A stretch of DNA of 31,459 nucleotides from assembly GCA_015146655.1 (NCBI GenBank), contig VKHL01000233.1, positions 1-31,459 of the forward strand, read 5' to 3'. This DNA is from Ochromonas danica. Its lineage: Eukaryota > Sar > Chrysophyceae > Chromulinales > Chromulinaceae. Positions 1 to 10,121 of the stretch are shown here, one piece after another. Positions within the stretch are counted from its first letter, which is position 1, and the number at the start of each line of letters is the position of its first letter. The notes below the pieces were generated by a model that did not search any database, was not told where the DNA came from, and saw only the letters and a program-made list of their open reading frames with translations. The translations under genes and the position numbers were made by a program.

Positions 1-91
1 CCCTAACCCTAACCCTAACCCTAACCCTAACCCTAACCCTAACCCTAACCCTAACCCTAACCCTAACCCTAACCCTAACCTTAAACCCTAA
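1..91. repeat. Telomeric repeat array (CCCTAA)n
   Basis: Thirteen perfect CCCTAA units run from base 1 to 78, followed by a degenerate unit (CCTTAA plus an extra A) and one last CCCTAA ending near base 91. Read on the other strand this is (TTAGGG)n pointing outward, so the left edge of the window is a chromosome end. TTAGGG is the common telomere motif of many eukaryotes, including stramenopiles and other protists. The decay of the innermost unit is typical of the proximal edge of a telomere. Confidence 0.97.
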
Positions 92-467
92 CACTCAGCT
101 ACTAGCTTTGATCAACACACCTTACTTACCAGCAGCTGCAAGAAGACATACGAGACCTTGTGCTGCCACGCTTTCTTACCGTGAGACAGCTTCTGCACCG
201 CAGGGTTAGAATCCACTGCACGCATTACTTCCTCCAGCCTCCGCGCAGAGGAGTCTTCAACGGAACCTTCCTGAAATGAGATCTCATTTATTCCAATACT
301 ATCTTGGCCTTCCCTATTTGTGAATAAGTCATTGCCGCACTTTCATCAAAAGAACGACAAACATAAGCTGTCTCAGAAAAGTCCAACTTTTGAGCTTTAA
401 TCTCGGAGAGAACTTCTGGAGGTCCGAAAATCAAAAATCAAATAACAGCATTGCACATTCCTTCGTG
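92..467. other. Subtelomeric gap and 5' region of the first gene
   Basis: This 376-base stretch separates the telomere from the first confident start codon. Apart from the possible minus-strand exon at 130-270 and its open upstream region (about 300-415), I see no RNA gene, satellite or transposon. No typical subtelomeric repeat block is present: unique sequence begins directly after the telomere. It must contain the promoter of the 468-2328 gene. Confidence 0.6.
130..270 (-). pseudogene. Possible exon fragment running into the telomere
   Basis: On the minus strand a good acceptor (CTCATTTCAG, 280-271) is followed by 47 open codons and a near-ideal donor, GTAAGTAAG, beginning at 129. The peptide is charged and protein-like (for example RRLEEVMRAVDSNPAVQKLS) and the frame is unbroken. 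A second donor-like site (GTAAGAAAG) lies within the exon. Only about 40 bases separate the end of the exon from the telomere array, so the rest of any gene is missing, or the protein ends five codons further on at a TGA. An upstream exon may lie at about 300-415, where the minus strand is also open, but the direct join would need a 29-nt intron, much shorter than any other here. I do not recognise the family. This could be a gene cut by chromosome breakage and telomere healing, or chance. Confidence 0.35.
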
Positions 468-2328
468 ATGATAATACACTTGTTCATCATCTCTTTATTC
501 GTCCTCCTATCAACTACCTTCGCTTTCTCCTTTTTGTCTCGTGGGGTCTTGACCCATCAACGTTGTCTTCTCTTTCCGTCCATTCCTCCTGAAGCGAAAC
601 ATTTGCCTTCTTCTCCGCTGCGGCTGCAGCTCGCTAATCACTCGAAAGGAAGAGGAGATGGGAGGAAGCAAGGACGATGGTCTGTTATAGCGCGTGTCCT
701 ACGGACGATCTGGTCCTTCATCTTGAAAGTGCTGGGCAAGGCGGAGGCAAGACTGCAAGACAAAGCAAGTGCTGCCAAGCAATTGAAGAGACACCAGCCC
801 GAGGGCGTCATCTTCGTGGAACGAACGAAGCTTGAGAGACTTCACCAAAGCGAACCCACACCACCTTCCCAGTCTCCTGCTGCTCGTGTTGCTGCTGCAG
901 CTCCTCTCTCGACGCCATCGCCTCGGCGAACTTCTCTTCGCGCCTCGACCAGCGCCGCTCCTAGTGGCCAACGCTCGAATCAGCTTGAGCGAGACAGACA
1001 CTATGTGGAGGAGCGTCTTCGTGAGTTACAGCGCCTCCAAGCCGTTGCTTGGCGCAATCGTCACCCTGGCCCCATTGTCCCTACACAGTCACTATCGCCT
1101 CCTGCAGCCATTTTGACGGAGGAGTCTGCTTCATCTATTCTTTCTCATTCTTCTTCTCTGTTGTCAGCTGCATCAGCTGCCGCTCCTGTTGTGACGCTTC
1201 CAGAAGTGTCTGTTTCCGCCAATAAAACACATTTAGCTTCCATTTCTGCTGCAGATCTCCTATCAACTTCATCTGATCTAGCGGCACCTGCTGTGGTAGC
1301 ATCGGAAACTAGAGCACCGGAGGGTCTTGACTCTACGTCGCTTCGGCCTGTCCTCGCAAACAAGACTGTTGCTATATCACTGGGTGAAATGAAGCCGAAA
1401 AACTCCAAAGTCGCTGAAATTGCTCAACCAGAAGAAGAGCAACCAATTGGCTGCTCTGTGTCACCTCTGACTGATACGATGATTATCGAGAAGCCCGGCA
1501 ACAGTTCGCCATCCTCTGCTCTGCTGGAGCAACATGTGGATGATGAAAGCGAAGAATCAATAGTCTTACCTCTGACTTCAGCTTTGTCTGGGGTGCGGGA
1601 AGATCAAGGTCGAGAAGATAAAGCGTCGCTGTCATCTGTGAGACTTGAAAAGACACGTCCAGTTGAAAACGGAAGTTTCTTTATTGGCAGATGGAAGCTC
1701 GTCGAGCGTCGCTTTCTTAACAACTCGTCGTCCTCTTGGTAAGAATGCTCATTAATACTGCTTTGAGCCTGTAAATAACTCTCTTCTGCTGTTATTTTTA
1801 TCTTGTCATTCTTCTGTGTGCTGAAGTGGTGATCCAGAGGCGCTTTCAGAGGCACTGCTCGACGAGATTATCATTCCAGCGTTTGGCCCTGTGATAAGCC
1901 ATACCAACGGGTCCACGGGTCAAGATTGGAAAGACAGCACCAGAGTTCAACCATCTGGGGCGCCAATGTTGTCCCTGGAGTTCTCAGTCTTGCGAGGCTG
2001 CAGCTTTACCAAATGGGTGCAGTCTCACATTTCCACTGCTAACGGGAAGCCAGTTATGTCTGCTCAGGTGGTGCGGCCACCCAAATCTCATCATTATGAT
2101 CAGCTTCCAAGAATTTGTCTTTATCGAGGAGTGGTGTTAGGAAGTCGTGTCATTGGCAGTGTCTATTCGCGTGGAAGTCAAGCGAATGTCGCGTCTTCGA
2201 GCGCAAACGAGACCGCTTTGGCTCCATTTCGACCGATTCCACCGGACTGTCCCTTCAATGACACCATTTTAATGGGTTGTAATGATGCCACGGATCGTAT
2301 TGGAGTCTTTCATATGATCAAGATATAA
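468..2328 (+). CDS. Putative plastid-targeted protein of unknown function (590 aa)
   Basis: Two exons, 468-1738 and 1827-2328, with an 88-nt intron (donor GTAAG, acceptor GAAG before 1827) that keeps the frame and gives 591 codons including the stop. I chose the ATG at 468 because the reading frame upstream has no ATG and because it opens a clear signal peptide, MIIHLFIISLFVLLSTTFA, followed by Phe-Ser-Phe-Leu. A Phe directly after a signal peptide, then a basic Ser-rich stretch, is the known plastid-import signature of red-lineage complex plastids. Residues from about 110 to 420 are Ala/Ser/Pro-rich and low in complexity, probably disordered. The C-terminal part encoded by exon 2 is better ordered (for example LLDEIIIPAFGPVISHTNG and DRIGVFHMIKI) but matches no family I recognise. 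It is the first gene from the telomere. Plastid location is inferred from the N-terminus; the function is unknown. Confidence 0.7.
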
Positions 2329-2513
2329 CAGACAACGCACAGATTCCCATTGCGATTCGCTGTAAATAGTCGAACTCAAACTTCCGTCTCTGCCACTCGG
2401 CGCTGCAAGAAACAGTCGATAGTCGATACTAAACATGATTTTTAAAGTCAGTTACAGAAACCTCTCCAAGCAATTGCCCACACTCACCACTGCTTGACCA
2501 TTTCGAAGTTTGC

Positions 2514-5500
2514 TCACTTATCACTAACATTCAAACTCCCTGCTTTTCGTTTCTTGTTCTTCTTGCCACCTTCCCGCATCAACCGTGTCGCTTGAATATC
2601 ATCAGCTTGTTCGGTCAGAGTCTGTTGCATGAACTGCAGACCAGAGAGATTCACTCCCACCAAGAAACGATACGAGCCAACTGCATGCACAACAACATCA
2701 CGCAGAGCTACAATGGCGGGGGCGAGACTATCAGTTGCAGCTATTTGCGCCTGATGACAGAGAATTAGGAAAATCGCGCAACGACAACACAGCTCAACCT
2801 CCAAACCCGATCGAGCCAGTTGCACCAATAAAACCAGAAGGCGCTGGATATAATGGAAGGGCAAGACCATTAGAACAGCTTCAAGATCTGGCTGCTTAAT
2901 CATTCGCAAAGCGCGGAGCAAATATCGCAAAGGCGACAGCCCCAGCATGACAGCTGTCTGACAAGGCTGTTGAAGCAAGGTCATGACATCATCGTCTCCC
3001 TTGAGAGCCGACAGATTGGCTGAGATGGCAGTCATAAAATCTGGAATTTCTTGCTCAATATTGTCGATTGTCTCCATGAGTTGATCACCGCTGCGGATAC
3101 TCTCTATCGATGGCATAGCCGCACTGGCAGAAGATGTTAATACCTGCGACTCAGCATTGTCTTGAGCAGTCTCTGCAGCAGTTTTGTCGACTTGCGCTTC
3201 CAACATTCGCTCTCTACGATCCACGCAGTTGAAATGAGACAAGATTATACCAGACAAGTTATATGATCCTCACCGTTCCTCTTCAACGAAGACGAGATCT
3301 TCTTGGCGACTCCACAGCCTTATGCTGCGATCCGCTCCCACGGAGAACACGCTGCTGCCATCTGAAGCAATTTCCAACCCCCAGACACTGCCTTTGTGTC
3401 CGGGTAACAAAAGGATTTGCTCAAATCGATCAGCATCCCAGTATTTGACCGCGCCGTCCTTGCTGGAAGAGAAAAAGAAATGGGTTTTGTTGACAAACTT
3501 CACCGCAGTCACGCTGTCATCGTGTGCGAAGAGTGACCGATGACAGTCTCCAAAGTCCATGCCCCAAATTTTGATCGTCTTATCCGCTGAACCGCTAATA
3601 AGCAATGCATTATCGTAGCTGATATCAACTGTCAGCACAGGCAGCTTATGACCATACAAGGTCAGATAGAGCTTGAGTGAGTCGTGGAAGAAAATGCGAA
3701 TGTTGTGATCCAATTGCGCGATGGCCACCATCAGATTCTGTGGAGTCTTGCTATGATTGTATCGCACACAAAGGATATCAGAAGGCGTGACAAGCTGGCG
3801 ATCGTAGGCGATGCGAAGGCTTCCATCCGCTGCGATCTGTCCAGTGAAGGCGGCAATCCATCAGAATATTGACAGAACTGAAAAATCAACAACAAGCACC
3901 ACTCACCTCAAAGTTCCAGAACTTGACCATCTTATCCGCAGAAGCGGTGGAGAAACCCGCGCCATCAGGGCGAATGGCAATGCTCCAGATCGCCGCCTCG
4001 TGAGCATCTGAAATGGTCTGCTTGCTCTCGCCACTCGCGACGTCTATGACCAACAACTCTCCAGCCTTGGTGCCAACTAATAGAAATCGTCCTCCGGGTG
4101 CAAACGCCAAACAAAGAGCATATTGGTCTGAGCGACAGCTTCCGATGCACTGCCCTGTACGCACGCTCCACACCTGACAGAACCACTCGATCACCACAAA
4201 ACTACACACAGAAGAACAACTCGACGTACCTTGACGGCTTCTGCACTGCACGTAGCCAATTGAGTATCATCTGCAGAAATGCAAATACCGCGCACATCCG
4301 AGCGATGACCGGGCAAGTCGATGAGAGAAGTTTTGACTGCCACGGCTTGACTGCCTCCCGATGGACCGCTCTGGACCTTGAACATCTCAAGAGAATTGTT
4401 CACCAAGGCTGAGAGAGCAATATCTTCTCCAACAGAAGAGCTTTGTGGATGGAAAGCGAAGCTTCGAATCTTTGTGGACGAGCGCAGTGTGCCCGAGAAG
4501 TCAATCTCGTCCTCCAGAGAGGCGACGGCAACATTCAAGCCTTCTTGTCCCTCTTTTTGGTCCGCTACTTCATCCTCCTCTTCATCATCAGCAGCCTTAG
4601 AGGCGACACGTTTTAGTCGGCGCTTCATTCTTTTCTTGGTTTGTTGCTTGTCTAGCAGGCGGAAGAACTGCGGCATGGCGTGAAAACATTAGAACAGACA
4701 AGCTCAGCAAGGGAGCAGAGAACAGGGCTTACATCAACTGACTTTCCCGCACCCTGCGCGGCAAGGAGATTACGGTTGGGATTGAGGACGAGCGAGACGC
4801 AGCGATCTGAAGAGGAGCGCTGGCAGCAGCCCAAGTAAGACAAGATCTCTTCCTCCCCTTCCCCTTCCTGCTTCTTATTGCCCGTAGGAGATGTGTTAAA
4901 CTTGTAGACGCGGAGCAAATCATCCGATGCTCCAGTAAAGACACGAACGGCTCCGATGTCCTCTGCAGGCAAGACGGCAAGGCTCCAGATCTCCGAGCGA
5001 TGCCCCACGATGGTCTGCAAGCAAGTCATCGCCAAGGTGTCCCAAACCTTGAGCAAAGTATCCTTCGACGCAGAGACTAGGTAATAGTTGTCGGTATCCT
5101 TCTTGAGGAAGGAAAGCGCCGTGATCATGTCTTTGTGTCCTCGCAGACGCGCCGAGCCTGTGCGTGTGATGAGGTCCCACAGCACAATGTGGCAGTCCGC
5201 GCCTCCGCTAGCAAGCACGGTATGATCTGGAGAGCGGAGAGATAAGACAGAGACGGCAGAGCGGTGGCCACGCAGGGTGGTGATAAGAGACTTGTCGACA
5301 TAGTTGAAGAGCCGCACTTCTCCCGTACTGTAGCCCACGCAGATGGTGGTATTGTCTGCGGCCAGCTCGAGGGAAGTCACTTCACTTCGCTCAGAGAAGG
5401 GATAACCAGCATCTTCGTATTGAAGCTTGCAGACTTCGTTGGCTTGGCGCAAATTCCAAACCCCGACATTCTCGAGGGCGGTGGTGAACGCCAACTTCCC

Positions 5501-5584
5501 TGTTCGATCAAAGATTGTGGGGCCATCTGGCGAGCAGATCACTCCCATGCATCCTGAGGGAGAATATCGATAGTAACTTTTCAT
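2514..5584 (-). CDS. WDR3: WDR3/UTP12, WD40 subunit of the U3 snoRNP (SSU processome)
   Basis: Nucleolar WD-repeat protein of the UTP-B subcomplex, needed for early pre-18S rRNA processing. Five exons on the minus strand: 5584-4733, 4667-4230, 4173-3907, 3836-3274 and 3213-2514, with introns of 65, 56, 70 and 60 nt. All joins keep frame and give 939 aa, against 943 for human WDR3. Two beta-propellers of WD40 repeats fill about residues 10-690. Diagnostic blocks include HRSEIWSLAV, a basic KKRMKRRLKR linker between the propellers, LYGHKLPVLTVDISYDNA and DFGDCHRSLFAHDDSVT. The C-terminal Utp12 helical domain (about 780-900; VLPFHYIQRLLVLLVQLARS) and a Lys-rich tail follow. I considered UTP13/TBL3, but the LYGHKLPV, GDCHRSLFAHDDSV and VEEER blocks fit WDR3/DIP2. 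The 5' end is divergent from the 5849 gene with 264 bases between them. It looks intact. Confidence 0.95.
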
Positions 5585-5848
5585 CTTTTACAACGAATTC
5601 TGAGAGAAGACCAAGGCAATAACTCTCTTGGCCAATCAATCCAAATCACCATTCACTCCTTATCCTCTTAAGTTAGCAGTAGATAGCTAGGATGGATTCC
5701 ATATAATAGTCCATGGAATGACTGTGTGTAGTGTTAACTTAATCCTCCGACGTCCATCACACGTTCGCCACATGGCAAAGCGCGGCGCAGCCAAAGCCTC
5801 TTCTCGAAGTCAACCACAGTCTCTTCTCTGTCCTTGCATTCCTTTGCA

Positions 5849-8581
5849 ATGCAGTCCCTTGTGTCGATCCTGTCTGTCTTCCTCTTGATAGGTTCATGTG
5901 CAAGTGAACGTGCAATTTCGAAGAGTTCTGGCCCACCAGCTTTCTTTTTGCAAGACCCCACCGACGGTCTCTGTCTGGCAGGAAATAAATACAAGCGCTG
6001 TGCATTGGACACCTTGTGGTATGTAGTGGGTAAGCCTGGTTCCTATCAAATACATCGTCGCCCTGTGGATGAGGACCAGGGCGACCTTTGCCTCGACAAA
6101 GCGCAGTGCCATCTCGACGAGTCTGACGTCCATCTCGCCAACTGCAATCACTGTGGAGCGAAGAAATGGAACATTCTAGGTGATGCACAGTCAGGTTATG
6201 CCCTTACAGAGGACGGAAACAAATTTTGTTTGAAGCGCAAAGACGATTTGCCGACCATCGTCAAGTGCGATAAAGGCTATTCCTCCTTTAGCCTGCAATG
6301 TAAGCTGTCGCATCCCATTTAGCTGCTAAGACCTTTTCTTAATTTTGCTCTCATAGTTGCCACCAAGGAGGATATTGATGCCATGAGCAGCGATGGCGCG
6401 CAACTGATCACCGCGGCCAGTGACAACGACCTCGACAATGTCAAGAAATTCCTGGAAAAGGGCGTCGATGTCAATGCGCGAGACTGGGACAATATGACGG
6501 CTGTCATTGCCGCCGCTGGAAGAGGCCATTTTGATCTCGTCCAATTCCTTGTCTCCTCTGGTGCTGATGTCAATCTGCGTGACAAGGACAACATCACCGC
6601 TGTCACAGAAGCTGCGATGGGTGGCCATCTCCCTGTCATCACCTTTCTTGCTGATGCAGGTGCAGAGCTTGATGCCCGTGCTGCCTCGGGTGTCACTCCT
6701 CTCTGGCTTGCCGCGGGTGAGGGACGTTCTGAGATTGTGAGCTACCTGCTTGCGAACAAGTGTGATGCTAACGCGCAACGGTCTGATGGAATCACGGCCT
6801 TGATGGCTGCCTGTGCTGGGGGTCATGAAGAAGTAGTGCGAGCGCTGGTAGCTGCTGGAGCAGACGTGACCTTGAAGGATAAGGAGGGCCTGACAGCTCT
6901 GATCAATGCCGCCGAGAATGGCTCGTTGCCTATCGTCAAACTCTTATTGGAGAGTGGTGCTGAGATCGATGCTATGTCCAATGCTGGTTTCACTGCCCTG
7001 ATCATTGCCAGCGCCCATGGCCACAAGGATGTCGTTACTCTGTTAGTTGAGTCTGGCGCCCAGTTAGAACTCGAACATCCCGAATCTGTCACTCCTTTGA
7101 TGTACGCTGCCGCTGGAGGATTTGGAGAAGTTGTTGAATACCTCATTTCCAAAGGCTCTTCTGTGAATAAGCGTCACAAGCAAGGAGGTACTGCCTTGAT
7201 TGAAGCCGTGACAACTGGTAATCTTCCTGTCGTAGAGACTCTCTTAGCTGCTGGTGCCGATCCACTTGTTGTAGACAATGACGGAGTGACAGCTTTGATG
7301 TCTGCTGCCTCGCAAGGACATTCTGAAGTTTGCAGGTAAGAATTGTGTCTGTATTACGTGCGTTAGATCTTTTGAGAGTTCTTATGGTTCTTGTGGGATA
7401 GAATCCTCCTCGAAAAAGGTCTGGATGTAAACAAGATCGCTCACTCTGGCGGCACGGCAATTATGTTTGCAGCTGGTGGAGGGTATCTAGAGGCTACCAA
7501 ACTGCTCCTGACTCATGGTGCTGATGTCAACGTCGTCGTTCAGGCAACTCCTGAGTACATTGAGCAGGTTGCTAAGGCAATTTCTGAAGGCAAAGAAGAC
7601 GTTGAGCCCCATAAAGATGGTGTGACGGCTCTCTCCTTGGCGGTGCAGGGCGGTCACAAGGCAGTTGTGGAGGTTTTGATTGCAGCCGGTGCCCAGGTTG
7701 ATGTTATGGACGAGGACGACGTCACTCCCCTCGTGTCGGCCATCAAGGGCGGTCATTATGAAGTAGCTTCTCTTTTACTGGAAAATGGAGCCAATGCGAA
7801 TGATCAATACAAAGACGAGAAGGGAAAGGTTCACAATCTGTTGATGGACGCTATCCTGCTCTCTCATATCGATCTGTCCTTGTTGCTCATCGAGAAGGGT
7901 GCTAGCATCACCTATGCGGACGACGAAGGAGTGACTGCTCTGATTCAATCCGCTTATCAGGGTTTGTTGTCTGTTGTGCGCTCTCTACTGGAGAAGGGTG
8001 CTGATGTAACTGCTGCTAACTCTGAGGGCATTAATGCCTTGATTGCAGCTTCCTCTGAGGGTCATGCGGATGTAGTAACTCTGCTTCTTGGTACTGGCAA
8101 GTGTGATGTCAATGCGAAGGACAAGGATGGCACGAATGCTCTCATGGCTGCTGCTGTCCGTGGACACAAGGAAGTAATCAACCTGCTGCTTGCTCATCAA
8201 GCAGATATCAATGCTCAGAATTCCGATGGTCACACTGCGTTGATGTTCGCTTACAATGGCAAGAATCAAGTGGAAACTCTTTTGGACAAGTATAGCGAGT
8301 ACATGAAGGAGGTGAATGATAACAGCACCAAGATCATCAAGGATGCGCTTCAGACTCATATTGATGTTGTAAATATTCTCATTCAAAATGGGGCTGACGT
8401 CTCGTTGAAGGTAATGCACTTGTTGTCGGTTTCTATTGGTTGCTGGACAGTCTTTGACTCATGAATTATTTGTATGTTACAGGATAAGGAAGGTCATGTG
8501 GCCACGGATTTCGATTACAAACCTCCTGAGATTGTGCCGACAGAAGGCAAGATTTCCCCTTCCGTGGACAAAGAATTGTAG
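5849..8581 (+). CDS. Secreted ricin-B-like domain plus ankyrin-repeat protein (845 aa)
   Basis: Four exons, 5849-6299, 6357-7335, 7402-8410 and 8483-8581, with introns of 57, 66 and 72 nt; all joins are in frame (846 codons with stop). The ATG at 5849 opens a signal peptide (MQSLVSILSVFLLIGSCAS). Residues about 30-150 form a Cys-rich region with spaced 'CL' and 'W' positions (GLCLAGNKY, LCLDKAQC, KKWNIL, FCLKRKDD) resembling one ricin-B/beta-trefoil lectin domain. From about residue 165 to 820 there are some 18 ankyrin repeats of 33 residues, with consensus GVTALMxAAxxGHxEVVxLLLExGADVNAKDxD. Repeats 11, 13 and 18 carry insertions. The short tail ends SVDKEL. Ankyrin arrays are normally cytosolic or nuclear, so one behind a signal peptide is unusual; it may act in the ER lumen, a vacuole or the cell surface. 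No membrane segment is seen after the signal peptide. The exact role and ligand are unknown. Confidence 0.88.
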
Positions 8582-8868
8582 ATCCCCCATTGTAAGTCAC
8601 AGTAACAAGAAAATAGTGCCCACGCTCAATATCGTTAGTTTCTCAAGACAGTAGCAGCTGTGGTATAAATAGGTTATTTTGTAGTTGTAGTATTCCCAAT
8701 GTCACCACCACAGCTGTTGCACTTAACTGCCAATTTATTTCAACACACCTCGCTGATTTGGGGAATTCCTTTCAATTCCGTTAAGGAAATGTCTATCAGG
8801 TGCTGGGCTGTCTCTGGGCTGTTGGTGAAGTGAATTGATAGAATCGGAATTGCAACACTATCCAAAAG

Positions 8869-9331
8869 ATGACGTGCATGCTCTTCTTGACCTTTCTGCT
8901 ACTTGTGACACTAACTGCGGCATTCCATCTGACTAGCTTCTATCCCACCTCTTTATTAACCTGCAGAGGTAGTCCTTTACTTTCCTCTCCTGCCTCTCTC
9001 TGGCCCTCCTTGCCAGTAGCAGACACCAGCATTAGCGATGAGGACATTCTCGCACTATCTGGCTCCGTCTCCAACCTTCCCGACCCTATCCTACCCATTG
9101 GTATTGCTTGTCTAATCTTCATCGGTGTGCTTGTGCTGCAATTCTCCCTCGGTGATCTCACTAAAGAGGTGCTCCCCTTCGCCTCTTGCTTGACCATTAA
9201 CAGTCTACCTCCTCTGCAAGCAAGAAATGGTCTGATTTCAACTTGTTTTTGCTTAGGAAGGACAAGCAAGGGTGAAGGACTTTCTCCAAACGAAGAAAGA
9301 CACTGAACGCAAAGGAGGCTATTTCGACTGA
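8869..9331 (+). CDS. Small plastid-targeted single-pass membrane protein (124 aa)
   Basis: Two exons, 8869-9168 and 9257-9331, joined across an 88-nt intron. The ATG at 8869 begins MTCMLFLTFLLLVTLTAA followed by Phe-His-Leu: a signal peptide with a +1 Phe, the plastid address of complex red plastids, then a Ser/Pro-rich transit-like stretch. A single hydrophobic segment (PIGIACLIFIGVLVLQFSL, about residues 79-97) is followed by a charged tail that after splicing reads GDLTKEEGQARVKDFLQTKK and ends GGYFD. The acceptor (TTTTTGCTTAG) is good. The donor GTGCTC is weak, so the splice is inferred mainly from the protein-like tail. Without splicing the frame ends at 9306 with an unconvincing tail. 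The topology suggests a thylakoid or envelope protein, but I do not recognise the family. Confidence 0.68.
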
Positions 9332-10121
9332 TTTCGCCCTCGCACAGACTGCGTGCACAATGTGTGCCGCGTCTGAGCTAACACGTCTAAAGGCTTGCAT
9401 AACTTTAGCATTACAATTATTTCCTACAATTCCCATTCCACCAGTAGCAAGTACTCAACAACATTCTGGACACAACCCAATAATCAGGAAGCAAGAGCGA
9501 CAGCTTCATAAACAGGCACTCCCTTAGCACACACTCCTTACTACGCATGTTTGCACATTAATATTGTAGGATAGGACATCATACAGCCAGCTGTAAAGCG
9601 ATATCCACAGCACCAGAGCACGATGAAAGCAAAGCACACAGGAACTAACCGGCGATCTTAGCACATACGCAACCACCATCCATTAACTTATCCTAGAGTG
9701 CAACAAAAAGAACAAAATTGAAAGGACACAAGGAATATGGATTCAATCCTCACATCGACTTGTGCACCACAAAAGGAACTTATTCCTCAGTAGCGAAATG
9801 ACCAAAGAATGATGGCCACCGAGGAATGTGAAGTTGATGCTCAGAAAGGGGAAGAAGAAATATTGAAGAAGAGGAAGTGGGAAGTTTCAGAACGTTTGTC
9901 GAAAGGTAGGAAGAGAGAGTAGGAGAGAAGGGCGAGAGGGAAGTCACTAATCATTAAATTGCGAAGATGGGCAGAGGAGGGCGAAGTAGAAAATAAGTCA
10001 ATGCATACATATTATAACAACAGGCCTGTTTAAGAGTAATCAAGTTCCAAGGTGACGAACATTGCAGCGAATGTATGGAGTTTCAACACAAGCAGTTCCT
10101 AACAGAAAGATGAATCCGACA
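9332..10121. other. Intergenic gap between convergent genes
   Basis: These 790 bases lie between the 3' ends of the small plastid protein gene and the CELF-like gene, so most is probably 3' UTR. A 37-codon plus-strand frame at 9809-9922 is lysine- and glutamate-rich but too short to call. Purine-rich stretches (GAAGAAGA, GAGAGGGA) occur at about 9845-9970. No RNA gene, inverted repeat or recognisable gene relic was seen. Confidence 0.6.

Noticed and set aside
2514-5584. UTP13/TBL3 as the identity of the WD40 protein
   Set aside because: The total length (939 aa), the basic linker between propellers and the GDCHRSLFAHDDSV and Utp12 blocks fit WDR3/UTP12 better.
5849-8581. Ankyrin protein as a bacterial or symbiont gene
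   Set aside because: It has three short spliceosomal introns like its neighbours and the same base composition.
9809-9922. 37-codon plus-strand frame, Lys/Glu-rich
   Set aside because: Too short, purine-rich by composition, and located in a probable 3' UTR; no splice partner fits before the convergent CELF-like gene.
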